The notes beneath the pieces are model-generated. The model worked only from the letters and a program-made list of their open reading frames with translations. It was not told the DNA's origin and ran no database searches. This document shows, one piece after another, positions 25,601-36,210 of a stretch of 64,000 nt of DNA; positions within the stretch are counted from its first letter, which is position 1, and every line of letters begins with the position of its first letter. Position numbers and translations under genes: made by a program. This stretch comes from Pipra filicauda (taxonomy: Eukaryota > Chordata > Aves > Passeriformes > Pipridae). Where the stretch lies: the NCBI RefSeq assembly GCF_003945595.2, contig NW_024104367.1:856851-920850 (forward strand), read 5' to 3'.

Positions 25601-28600
25601 TGAGTCCAAAACAGGTCTCTGATATGTAATTGCTTCCAACAACTTGGACTATCTTAGTCTTGGCAGTTGCTGGTCTAAGAGGGTGTAGAGGGAAAAAGTG
25701 CAACACTTACAGATTGGCTTAGGGCATCTCATTTAACAGTGTACGAACTATTTGGGCTTTGCTTGTCCACAGGTTTACCCCTCATTTCCTCAGACAACCA
25801 TCTCTTCAGGCAATATATGTGTTGGGGTTGACCAAATGCCATTGACACAATTCCTGTGCCAGAAGGGAGGGGAAATACGCACCCAGACACCCATTTAAGC
25901 ACAGAAATTCCATCTGTACCATCCTAGGGTTTCAGCATGTTCCTGCAGGCTCAGAAGAAATTGTTTGCTCTGGTGGCAAACATCACCACAGCCATGAATA
26001 CGTCTTTTGATGCGGCATTGCTGGGCATGGCTCTTTTCTTTTTTTTTTCTTTGTAGAAATGTCTCTTTAATAGGTTTTTGAGATCCTGAAACTCCATCAG
26101 GGACATGTGTGTGCTGGGAGAAAGCAGAAGGCAAGCAGCCACCCTGATTAATGGGAGGATGATGAATTTTGTGCATGACCTGAGACGTTATTTGTGCCTT
26201 TTTCATCTCGATCTGAGAGCTGCCTCAGCAGAGCAGCCACTCGGTCAGGGCACTGGAGAGTCACAAGGCTCTGAAAGATGCACTTTTATGTGCAGAAACA
26301 ATGGTTGCTTTTAATTTGTCTCTCATTTCAGGGCCCTGTGCCGCTTTCCCTGCAACAGGGAGAGGGAGGTGAGGCCCTGCTGGGTGTCTGCTGGGCTACA
26401 CTGGGATCACACACACAGGTCCACCCTCAGAATATTTATTTGACAGTACAAGAGTGAGGAGAGGCAGTACATGACATGCAGATCAAGTATCAGCCACAGA
26501 GGTTGCCACAAGCTTGACATGTTTAAAAAGCTTCCTGGCATGCTCTGACTGCAGAGACATCCTTGTTCTGCATCCAACTCTTTGGTCAGAGTGGTCTACA
26601 CTGAAAAGGTAAGAAGGGCAGAGGCTTGGGCAACGATTTGCCACTGACTGGACCACTTCCATCTTACCTTGGAGCAAGAGATCTACTTTCAGACTTCTTT
26701 CCCAGGCAATGTATAAATATCATTTGAGGAGTAGCACAAACCAAGGACTGCTCCCAAAGTGCAGAACAATTCACCCTTTTCAAGTAAGGATGTTTAATCA
26801 TACATATGTCAACTTGTATGTGTCCTCTAGACCAAGGAATGGACTCTTATTTATCCATAAAATATTGTCATAGAAACTAAGCTCTAGACACAGCTGAATT
26901 TATTTTAGGATGACAATTATAGCCCAGTGGTATTTATCAGAGAAAATTAAGACAAAAAAATACAAACAGATCTTCTTCCTCCATAGACTTAGATCTAAAG
27001 TCAAAGAGGAACCAGCAGGAACCTGAAGCACTGCCGATTTGATTCCTTCCAGCGACAGCTATTTATGATAAACCTTCAACAGTGCCAGCTTGCCTGGGTA
27101 TTTCTGTGATTTCCCATTATCCTGCCACTTGAGAAAGGTGCCGGATTACATTCCTGTGTGGCAGTCTCACTATATACACAGTGACACTGTGGCTACAGGA
27201 TGTTTGTAACGAGGGCATATTTGTTATTCTCCATGTACAGCACCTGGGTTGAACTCACCTGTCCCACCAGCTCGCTGTCTGCACATCTCTCATCCTGGGG
27301 CAGTTTTCTATCCCCACCCTCCCCTGCTGCTCTCTGCTGTTGTTCCCACCCAAGCAAAGGGTCTGTGCTGCTGGCAGTAGGAGACAAAGGCAATAATTCC
27401 TAAAAAAATTATAGTTAGCATAAAACTATAACTCCAAACACTTCGACCTTGAGTCACATGTTAGTCCCTTTCTGTGTCGAGATCCAAGTATTGTCCTTTC
27501 ATCCACATCCTACTCCTTCAGCCTTGTTTCCTGTTGGAATACCACAGCTCTTTGGTGGCCCCGTTATTATTTCTTCTGGGCTGCTCAGTCCCATTCCAGG
27601 CTCCCGCTCTCAGCATCTCCAGCTCCGTGTCCTGACCCTTCATGGATCCATGAGGCTGCCTCCTATCTTTGCCATCACTTTATCATGGCCTCACCTTGGC
27701 CCTGGGATGTCGCATCCCAACCTTGCCTCTGCTGTAGCTCTGAGTGTGACTGTCCCTGTCCAACATCCTCTCCTGCAGATATCCAGTGTCTGCTCTCCGT
27801 GCTCTTTGTGCTGTATCAGCAAGCAGAGTAAAAACAATTTAGGACAAAGACTGTTCACAGATTACATTCCGTGGATTTGGCTACTTGCTGTGGCGAGATA
27901 TCACTGCTTTCCAGAGAGGAAAAATATCAGACTTTTTTGACTTTCATTGAAACTTTAATTTTCCAAATGGACTCCAGCCAGGCTGAGCTCATGGCTACTA
28001 CCAGGCTTTGGGCCCAGGAGGGAACGTAGATTTCAGTGCACTGGCTCTGCTTCACTGCAGTGGCTATAATTAAATTCTCGACTTCTTCATGTGGAAGGCT
28101 CTGGAATTTGAAAAGTATAATGAAAAATTGCTTATACGAATTAATTAGAGCTTTGAGATGTGGATTTCCAGCATGTCAACAAAAAAGTCCATCTTGGGAG
28201 AGGGTTGGTAGGGTCAGTCCCAGGCTCCAGCTTTGGCTGGAGGATAGCAGTGCCTGAGGGCAGTTCAAGAAGAAAACCAAGGGAATGGGAATATTCACTT
28301 CATTGACAAAAACAATCTTGTGTCTTGATTTTTTTATCAAGGCATAGGTTTCTTCTGAACTGATCAATACTCTCCTGCATTCAGACATTTGCATCTGCTT
28401 AACACTATGTAGAGAGCAGTTGCAATGACCACAGTTCAGTGGGTTGACTCACACATATGTTCCTGCAAGGCTGGGATGTGCATTAGTAGGTATTTTAAGT
28501 TTTCAGATGGTTGTGTTCATCTAATGAATTAGATGTAGTATATATTTCTGACCAGTGTTTAACTTTGGATCAAGTTTCTGAAAGAGATGCAAAGACGTAT

Positions 28601-30412
28601 ATTAAGAAAATAATCTGGAGTTCTACAGGGCTTAAACAGAAGCTTAAAACATGTGAAATCAAGTCCACAAGGAGAATTTCAGAATGGGAAATAAATAATA
28701 ATTTTCCCTCTGTGAGTAAAAAAACAGATGGGAAATTATATAGAAGCTTCAAAATGGAAAATCATGAAGCTGTGGTCTACAGAAACAAGCTGCAAGGTCC
28801 ATTCAAATGGGTCTCACTTGTCCATCAAACAGAGGCAATCCAACAAGATGGGTGAAATCCTGCTTTGTCAGATGGAGCTTTGGTTTTTCTCTCTTTCTCT
28901 TTTATCCTCTGTTTTTTCTTGTTTTTCTTGCAGGAAGAGGAGACTAGTGTGACCTCTCCCCAGCTCCTTTCCATATCAAAGCTGTAGAGTTGATTGTGAT
29001 CTAACAGGAACTGAGTTTGCCAAGCAGCATTCACCTCATTGCTCAGGACTCCTCTGAAGTTCCTCAGACACTGTGAGTGACCACTGCTCTTCATGGCACA
29101 AAATATCCACAAGCAGAGCCTCTGCTGGCATAAATTACCAGTTTACAGCCCCTGAGGACTTGCCTCTACCTTGGTGACTCACACTTGAAGGTGGCACTTC
29201 AGCCCATTTCTGATGGACTGTGTCATCCTGGGAGATGTGAGCAGCCACTTCTGCTTTCCCTTCAATCATAACTTAAAGGTGACCTTGCAGCATTCAACAG
29301 GTCCATAGTTCAGGATATGGAAAGCTTAGAGCAAAAACCTTTCCCAAACATCTCAGACTCTCTCAACAGATAAGTCAATGAAGATTTTTCCAGAGCAAGA
29401 ATTTTTCCAGTCTTAAATGCTGATGAAAAAGGAATGTATGGTTCCTATGTGTTCAAAATCCTGCTCACAGAACTCTATTTTCCATATTGCTCAGGCACTA
29501 AACTCACATGGCCTCATAGTTTAGCATTCTTCATACTTGGTAACTTGACTGGCTCAGCTTGAGTTGACTTGCCTGGGGAACCATGAATTTGACCTTCCAC
29601 TCACATCACCTGCATAGAAACTCCTTCTCAACCCTCAGACTCTTCTGAGACCATCCAGTAGAAGCCAATTATCATATCTGGTACTGTCGAAAGCAATATT
29701 ATGCGCAAAATTTTCACACATGCTGGGGATTGAACACTTCTCTTTTCCTTGGTCATGGTGGGATTTCTCACAGTCTTCTTAATTCCCAAGAATGCATTTC
29801 TATAACGGGCACATCTCAGAGCAAATTCTCAATAGGAAATGTCTCTTTAGGAGCTGTACTCATTCCATATGGTATCAGGCAGGGATAAGATTATCTCACA
29901 CCTAAGGATGTTTCTGGTATATTTAAGGCACAATAACTATTGATTCCCATGCATAAGCAGAGGGGTAAATATGACAGAGATGATTGCACAGCTTTGAAAA
30001 TTCCAGGAAGGAAGAAAAATAAATAAATACAAAGCAGCCAGTGTGCATTTTGCCAGATGAAATCAGTAAGGAACAATGTGTGTTTTCTGAAAGTATAAGA
30101 GCCTCTTAAATACAGTGAAAAGACTAATTTGGTTTTTAACAAGAAGGAAACAATAAATGCACAGTTGTACCCACTGATAGTCACTCTCTGGGCCAGTGTG
30201 ACTGGCAGCTTTCTCCAGTTATGTACAGCGGGTGGAAAGAAAACTTAGGGGAAGTAAAACAGGAAGTTTAAAAGGAAAAACAAAAAACAAACAACTGAGT
30301 AGCATGAGAGCAGAAACATCAAGAACATTTGTCTTCCTGTGTGGTAGAAAGTCTCTGAGGGTCAGTAACACCAGGAAGGCAGCCACACAAAGTGTAGTAT
30401 GGCAGTCATGTG
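22629..30412. other. 7.8-kb stretch free of recognised repeats
   Basis: The longest part of the window with no CR1 or LTR that I can see. ORFs such as 27449-27940 (163 codons) show no known domain. A block at about 27.93-28.18 kb has TATAATTAAATTC and ACGAATTAATTAGAG motifs in otherwise mixed sequence and looks like a candidate conserved non-coding element. No splice-flanked exon was convincing. Confidence 0.45.
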
Positions 30413-30827
30413 ATCATAGAACGGTTTGGTTTGGAAGGGACCTAAAGGTCATCCAGTTCCATGGCAGGGACATCTTCCACTATCCCAGGTTGCTCCAAGC
30501 CCCATCCAACCTGGCCTTGAACACTTCCAAGGATGGGGCATCCACAGCTTCTCTGGGTAACCTGTTCCAGCGCCTCACCACTCACATAATAAAGAATATT
30601 TTCCTAATATCCAATCTAAACCTGCCCTCTTTCAGTTTGAAGCCATTCCCCCTTGTCCTGTCACTCCATGCCCTTGTCAGAAGTCTCTCTCCAGATTTCT
30701 TGCAGCCCCCTCAGGTACTGAAAGGCCACAATAAGGTCACCCAAGTGCCTTCTCTTCTCCAGGCTGAACAACCCCAGCTCTCTCAGCCTGTCTTCACAGG
30801 AGAGGTGCTCCTGCCCTCTAATCATCT
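30413..30827 (-). repeat. CR1 LINE 3' fragment, 415 bp
   Basis: Minus-strand CR1 from ATCATAGAACGGTTTGG through GGATGGGGCATCCACAGCTT and the CCTTGTCCTGTCACTCCATG block to CTCCTGCCCTCTAATCATCTT. There it is cut off by the tail of the next CR1. About 16 bp are missing near 30455-30470, around the CCATGGCAGGGACATC block. Being head to tail with the next copy suggests that the second inserted into or beside it. Confidence 0.93.
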
Positions 30828-30910
30828 TAGAATCATAGAATCATAGAATAGATTAGGCTGGAAAAGACCTCCAAGATCATCAAGTCCAACCCCTGATCCA
30901 ACTCCAATTA

Positions 30911-31778
30911 CTATATCATGGCACTAAGGGCCACGTCCAATCTCTTTTTAAAAACCTCCAGGGATGGTGAATCTACCACCTCTCTGGGTAGGCCGTTCCA
31001 ATGCCTGATAACCCTCTCTGTAAAGAATTTCTTCCTAACATCTAACCTAAACCTCCCCTGGCAGAGCTTGAGCCCATGTCCCCTTGTCCTATTGTTGGTT
31101 GCCTGGGAGAACAGACCAACCCCCGCCTGGCTATAACCTCCCTTCAGGTAGTTGAAGAGAGTGATGAGGTCGCCTCTAAGCCTTCTCTTCTCCAGACTAA
31201 ACAACCCCAGCTCCCTCAGTCTCTCCTCATAGGACTTGTGCTCAAGTCCCTTCACCAGCCTCGTTGCTCTTCTCTGGACCTGCTCCAGCACCTCAATATC
31301 CTTCCTGAACTGAGGGGCCCAGAGCTGAACACAATACTCAAGGTGTGGCCTCACCAATGCAGAGTACAGGGGAAGGATCACTTCCCTGCTCCTGCTGGTC
31401 ACACTGTTCCTGATGCAGGCCAGGATGCCATTGGCCTTCTTGGCCACCTGGGCACACTGTTGGCTCATGTTCAGCCTCCTGTCGATCAGCACCTCCAGGT
31501 CCCTTTCTGCCTGGCTGCTCTCCAGCCACTCTGTGCCCAGCCTGTAGCGTTGCAGGGGGTTGTTGTGGCCAAAGTGCAGGACCCGGCACTTGGCCTTGCT
31601 GAACTTCATTCCATTGGAGTCAGTCCAACCCTCCAGTCTATCCAGATCCCTCTGCAGAGCCCTCCTGCCTTCCAGCAGGTCGGCACTCCCTCCCAACTTG
31701 GTGTCATCTGCAAATTTGCTGATGATGGACTCAATCCCCTCATCTAAATCATCGATAAAGATGTTAAAAAGGACTGGG
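30911..31778 (-). pseudogene. CR1 ORF2 reverse transcriptase, C-terminal part
   Basis: An open minus-strand frame of about 290 codons ends at the native CR1 ORF2 stop (30911). It starts at the reverse-transcriptase palm: [13 protein letters not shown], then the catalytic FADD box (about 31703-31714, equivalent to YxDD) followed by TKLGG. The CR1 thumb and tail follow: [57 protein letters not shown] and the C-terminal WNGLPREVV...[14 protein letters not shown]. The first residues (MGSHIP) come from the LTR-like insert and are not CR1. It lacks the endonuclease and N-terminal palm, so it cannot be active. Confidence 0.9.
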
Positions 31779-31779
31779 A

Positions 31780-32176
31780 TGTGGGAGCCCAAACCCAGCT
31801 TTCAGCAAAGGAAAACAAGGGCTGACAAAAACCTCATGATCTGAAGGAGCTGGACCCTTCTCACAAGACCTGTTAAAGTTCTACCTCATGGATCAAGCTT
31901 GGCTCCAGCAGAAATCAGAAGAGACTTTTGAGATGATTGTATCAAACCATGTCTAAACCCCTGTAATCCCTCTATCCCCCATGTAATCCTACTAGAAGAA
32001 AAATTAACTATTTGGGAATTGCAGTAAAAATTTGTGTAACTCCCCAATTAACATAGGTTGTCCCCTTCATTAACATACAGCCCCAGATGCCTTTAAAATA
32101 GTGTTCTCGTGTTCAATAAGCTATTCCAGTTTCCCCATACTGGGATCGTGTCTAGCTTTTATTTTTCAGACCGCCA
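31780..32176 (+). mobile_element. Solo-LTR-like insert inside a CR1
   Basis: About 397 bp that interrupt CR1 ORF2. It starts TGTGGGAGCCCAAACC and may end ACCGCCA (or earlier at TTTTTCA, 32168). Near its right end it has CCTTTAAAATAGTG, a TATA-like box at about 32092, then GTTCAATAAGC, a poly(A)-signal-like site. This is the usual order of U3, R and U5 in a plus-strand retroviral LTR. The copies of the CR1 target next to it (ACTGGG on the left, ACTCTGGG on the right) suggest a short duplication that has since changed. No coding internal region is present, so it would be a solo LTR of an endogenous retrovirus; the family was not identified. Confidence 0.7.
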
Positions 32177-32347
32177 CTCTGGGCCCAGCACTGACCCCTG
32201 GGGAACACCACTGGTGACCGGCTGCCAACTGGATGCAGCTCCGTTCACCAGCACTCTCTGGGCCCGGCCCTCGAGCCAGTTCCTGACCCAGCACAGAGTG
32301 CCCCTGTCCAAGCCGTGGGCTGCCAGCTTTTCCAGGAGTATCTTCAT
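32177..32347 (-). pseudogene. CR1 ORF2 reverse transcriptase, upstream piece
   Basis: A minus-strand frame reading KILLEKLAAHGLDRG, then WLEGRAQRVLVNG and SGVPQGSVLGP. The last is the conserved reverse-transcriptase motif that precedes the catalytic FADD region. It is the 5' continuation of the frame at 30911-31778. The CR1 is truncated just upstream, at about 32347. Confidence 0.9.
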
Positions 32348-33116
32348 GTAATCCCTGTGCTATTTTTGTATTTCAGATTGTACTTGTCAGATTTAAAAAA
32401 AAAATAATAAAGTCAAATATTTAATAACCCCAGAAGGCCAAAGAGGTCTGGGATTTGAATGACAGAGATTGGACTTGAATGAGATCTCCATGTCAGACTG
32501 TGGAGTGGGAAACCTGGAAACACTAAACAAAAGAAAACAGCACGTAGCTCAGAAAAGAAGAACATGTGAGCTCTTGATCTCATGCTTCTTTCACCAAATA
32601 GCTTTCTCACAACCTCCAGTGAAAGCTTTGGCCCCACTGACTGTGCCAGCAGACACTGAACCCACGACCCAGACCTTCAGTCCATCAGTACTTCTAACAT
32701 TTGTGCCTGGGAGACAAATCACTAAAGCCTCAGCAGTGGGTGTGCAAATTTCAAGAACAACAAGCTGGTTTCTCACTTGTGGAAAAATATAGTACAGAGC
32801 AAAATGAACACCCAGCTCAGCTCCTTGCCCCATGATACCAATGGACACAAAGGTTTGCTGTTATCCCACCATTGTGAACACTGATCTCTTTAGCTAAAAT
32901 TCAGAGCTCACTCAAGCACACAGGAGTAAGTCCTAGTTGTGGATGAGTTTCCATACCACGGGGTACAATATTGTTTGGCAGACTGCTTTTCAGAGGTTTA
33001 ATGTTGTCCTGATAGTTAGGAAAATACACTGGAAAGGAATTCAGAGAAGTCAAAGTGTGGGATGAGAGCAAGGAAGGTGAAAAGGAACTGCTAAGCAGAC
33101 ACTGGTGGTGCAGTCC
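32348..33116. other. Unique non-coding stretch
   Basis: No recognised gene or repeat. An A-rich run with AATAATAAAG lies at about 32394-32412. Confidence 0.5.
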
Positions 33117-33292
33117 TAGAATCAGAAAATGGCTTGGGTTGGAAGGAACCTTAAAGATCATCCAGTTCCAACCTCCCTGTCATGGACAGGGACACCTTTC
33201 TCTAGACCAGGTTGCTCAAAGCCCCATCCAGCCTGGCCTTGAACACTTTCAGGGATGGAGAATCCACAGCCCTCTCAAACAAGTTGTTTCAG
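33117..33292 (-). repeat. CR1 LINE 3' end, short
   Basis: Minus-strand CR1 with TAGAATCAGAAAATGGCTTG at the tail, then CCTGTCATGGACAGGGACACC and CCTGGCCTTGAACACTTTC. It stops after an AGTTGTTTCAG remnant. Confidence 0.9.
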
Positions 33293-33613
33293 AAAGAAAC
33301 AGTCCAGTCACTTTATTCCATGAACCATTCTTACACCCTTAATCCCAAGATCTGTTGCACCATGTGCTGGAATTTACTGAAATCATATAGAAACACATTT
33401 CCCAGTGGCAGTGCAAAAATGGTCTGTTAAACCACCTTGCCACAGTCACAATGGGGCAGAGACTTACCCTGGGCCACAGTATCTGCTGGTATCAATTGGC
33501 ATCACAGTCAAAAAGTCAACAACTCCCACTCTGCAGGAGGAGTCAGCTGAGAGCCTGGTGGGAAGTTAGTCTTCCTTGAAGATGGGTCAAAATTAAGCAC
33601 AACAATGCTGATT

Positions 33614-33758
33614 TAGAATCATAGAATCATTTGGGTTGGAAAAGACCCTTAAGATCATCAAGTCCAACCATTAACCCATAAATGCCACATCTACATGTCT
33701 TTAAATCCCTCCAGGGATGGTGACTCAACCACTTCCCTGGGCAGCCTCTTCCAGTGCT
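33614..33758 (-). repeat. CR1 LINE 3' end, short
   Basis: Minus-strand CR1 of the GGTTGGAAAAGACCCTTAAG / ATCATCAAGTCCAACCATTA subtype, with TAGAATCATAGAATC at the tail. It ends after CTGGGCAGCCTCTTCCAGTG. The block between CCATTAACCC and AATGCCACATC is shortened compared with the 6.9-kb copy. Confidence 0.88.
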
Positions 33759-34678
33759 AGACAAAATGCTTGATTTGATAAATGTTTTCAGGACAAATGC
33801 AGTGGCTGCAAGTTCTGACTTCAAAGCAGAGGCTTCCTAGCCTTGATTTTAATTACAGAGCATCTTCTTGACTTGGACCTTGGTCTGGTGAGCTGGGGCA
33901 GCATTTGCCTTGCAGGAGGTACCTTTATCTTCCAAGATGCTCAATGAGTGGGCAGCACTCACTTTCGCTCTACTCCAGGTAGATCTCACAGAAGGATCTC
34001 ACAGATCTACAGCCACAGGGAGAGTGAAAAGCGCTGCACAATATTGATGTACACGTCTTTGCTGCCCAGGGTGTCCAGAAAGACCAAGCCATTGAACTGG
34101 TTGATGGATACGAGATGTTCTCATGCCCTATATCACAGGAACATAGGCCTGGAGAGAGATAATGTTAATTTCTGCCTGAGGCAACTGTGTCCCACTATCT
34201 CCCTATGTAGGATTCTTTCCCAGAAATTCACTTCTCCTTGGTGTGGCAGTAGCCTGAATGAATGCATTTACTCATCACATAAATTCCTGAAAGACAAGAT
34301 TATGAAAATATTTCATTTCCACAGCAGGAGGCTTTGACCTCAGAGCAGCCTCTGTGGTTGTGTCATCTCTGCTAAAAGGCTCCTAAGTATGTTCAGATCT
34401 GGCATGTGAGATTAAGAGCTGTGTAAAGGGGTTAGGGTTTGTGCTGAAATATTGTGGAAAGGCAAAACAGTGGTTCTTCTGACTCAATATGAAAGGAGTC
34501 CTGCTATAGTCAGCTCCAGTTTGGCCAGTGGGGTGATTTCATTCCAGCTCCTTCAGGATTAAAAGTTCCAGTTCTTTCTCCAGTGCTCCAACATGCAGCT
34601 GCTCCAAGGCATCGGGGTTCTCAATACATAGATGTATAAGGAAGCCAACTATGGTCATGTAATCAGACTCCTTGAAAG
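33759..34678. other. Unique non-coding stretch
   Basis: No recognised gene or repeat. A minor local duplication of GATCTCACAGA lies at about 33.98 kb. Confidence 0.5.
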
Positions 34679-34948
34679 TCTGAGAGAATTGGGATCTTTC
34701 AGCTGAAAAAGAGAAGGCTCTGGGGAGACCTTAGATCACCTTCCACCACCTGAAGGGATCGTACAAGAAATCTAGAGAGGGACTTGTTACAAGGGCATGC
34801 AATGATAGGACAAAGAGAAATGACTTTTTACTGAAAGAGGGTAAGCTGGGATTAGATATTAGGAAGAAATTCTTTACTGTGAGGGCAGTGAGACACTGGA
34901 AGGCCCAGAGAAGCTGTGGATGCTCCAAACCCTGGAAGTGTTCAAGGC

Positions 34949-34953
34949 CAGGC
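34949..34953. repeat. Target-site duplication CAGGC, left copy
   Basis: The five bases CAGGC directly before the TG start of the inserted element are repeated exactly at 36134-36138, directly after its CA end. This is a classic retroviral integration scar. Confidence 0.85.
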
Positions 34954-36133
34954 TGTAGTGGTTTGGACCTTGTTTTCCCCAGAGGCTAAGAGAAGTGGTA
35001 GAGCCCAAGGGGTGGAAACCCCTGGAAGTTTTGAAGTTCTGCCCAATGGGCGCTCCTGCAGAAATGTAAACATACCACAACCAGACCGGAAAAGGAGAGT
35101 TGTAGTTTGGTTGTTGTAGGGGAGGTGGCCATGTTGTAGAGCCACGAGGTAGGGGCTCTGAGCCCCTTGGGGCCTCTGGCCCCCTCCCAGCCCCTGGCTG
35201 GGGGGCTGCAGGGACCTGGAACAGCATAAAACTGGGCTAGGTGCCTGTAGTTATGCCGGGAGATGTTTTCTCCATGGGCGCAGAGCAGCAGCCGACACTG
35301 ACCAGAGAAACGGTGGCAGAGAGACAGAGATAAGGACCTGAACTGGAGGAGCAGCAGAAGCAACATGCAGAGTTCTTGGGGGTAAGACTGTACCACACTC
35401 CCCCAAAACTCCCTTGAGACCCCTCTTGGAGAAGAGGGACATGGACTCCTATTTTGGAGAGCAGTTTTGGACATGCAGCACCGGAGAGAGAGGAGCTGAG
35501 AAGCTCAGAGCGTCCTGGAGCTGGACCGGGACGGCCAGATGGAATGCAGGGGGAGTTGACCTTGGCTCCCCCCCTCGCACTGCTGCCACGGTGGCAGCCT
35601 GAGAGGCAGGGCACAGAGGCCCTGCAAGAGATACCAGACCGTCACGAAGACCCCCCTGTGTCTTCGTGATATGACGTGGTGAAACGACCTTGTCTGGGGT
35701 TACGAAGCCCACGGAAGACCCCTCGGTTGTGAGGCGATGGGGCCGAGAGAGGCTTGGATACCTCCCTCGTGAGTGCTGGCAGAAAGCCAGCCATCAGCTG
35801 CTGCATGCATGAGAAGAAGAAACCTGCTGCCTCAGAAGATGCTGCTGTTTAAGGACTGGAAGGGATCTGTCCTTCTTTCCCTCCTGGACTTTTATTTGGA
35901 GGGGAGAAGAGATCTGATCCATTGTAAATACATATGTCATGGTAGAGATAGTTTGTGATCGTGTGTATAATGTGATATGGTATTTATTTGTACAGTCATT
36001 GTAATATATTCCCTTTCCCCCACTTGGAGTCTGGTGTGTTTTGTCTGGAAAAACCCATCTCACATTAGGTTGAGATGTGGGAGGGGGAATGGAGCTAGGG
36101 AATTGGATTTTGGGACTATCTCAAACCATGACA
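34954..36133. mobile_element. Solo-LTR-like element, 1,180 bp
   Basis: It begins TGTAGTGGTTTGG and ends CAAACCATGACA, so its ends form an imperfect inverted repeat of about 13 bp with the retroviral TG...CA termini. It is flanked by the 5-bp duplication CAGGC. The 5-bp size is common for ERVL-type (class III-like) elements in birds, an inference. No gag, pol or env frame is recognised inside, so it is probably a solo LTR left by recombination, or a non-autonomous element. It is GC- and CpG-richer than its surroundings, suggesting recent arrival. A TATA-like CATAAAACT lies at about 35225 on the plus strand. AATAAA motifs occur on the minus strand (about 35891 and 35983), so the transcriptional orientation is undecided. 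Confidence 0.82.
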
Positions 36134-36138
36134 CAGGC
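36134..36138. repeat. Target-site duplication CAGGC, right copy
   Basis: Exact repeat of 34949-34953 at the right edge of the inserted element. Confidence 0.85.
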
Positions 36139-36210
36139 TAAATGGGGCTTTGAGCAAACTGGTCTAGTGGAAGGTGACCCTGCCCATGGCAAAGAGGTTG
36201 GAACTCAATG

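Larger units (their letters stand above)
30828..32347 (-). mobile_element. CR1 LINE, best preserved copy, split by an LTR-like insert
   Basis: This minus-strand copy has a doubled AGAATCATAGAATCATAGAA tail at 30828, a short 3' UTR, then ORF2 up to 32347. The insert at about 31780-32176 separates the reverse-transcriptase motif SGVPQGSVLGP (on the 32.2-kb side) from [10 protein letters not shown] (on the 31.77-kb side); these two strings are adjacent in intact CR1. Without the insert, about 1.1 kb of CR1 remains, 5'-truncated. It is the least decayed CR1 in the window and probably one of the youngest. Confidence 0.93.
34679..36210 (+). repeat. CR1 LINE 3' end interrupted by a 1,180-bp LTR-like element
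   Basis: Left part 34679-34953: AAAGAGAAGGCTCTGGGGAG, TTACAAGGGCATGCAATGA, then ATTAGGAAGAAATTCTTTAC and GGAAGTGTTCAAGGCCAGGC. Right part 36134-36210: TAAATGGGGCTTTGAGCAAAC, TCTAGTGGAAGGTGACCCTG, CCATGGCAAAGAGGTTGGAAC. Joined, the halves match an ordinary plus-strand CR1, so the middle arrived later. The final ATTCTATGA tail is degraded to GATCCTGGGATCC. Confidence 0.93.

Noticed and set aside
27449..27940. 163-codon plus-strand ORF
   Set aside because: No domain or family motif is recognised; Pro/Ser/His-rich composition typical of chance frames in pyrimidine-rich DNA; no splice or promoter context.
30232..30846. 204-codon plus-strand ORF
   Set aside because: It runs antisense through a CR1 3' end (30413-30827); the similarity is to repeat DNA, not to a protein.
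31076..31747. 223-codon plus-strand ORF
   Set aside because: It is the antisense shadow of the CR1 reverse-transcriptase frame on the minus strand.
35237..35614. 125-codon minus-strand ORF
   Set aside because: It lies inside the 1,180-bp LTR-like element, with no retroviral or other protein similarity.
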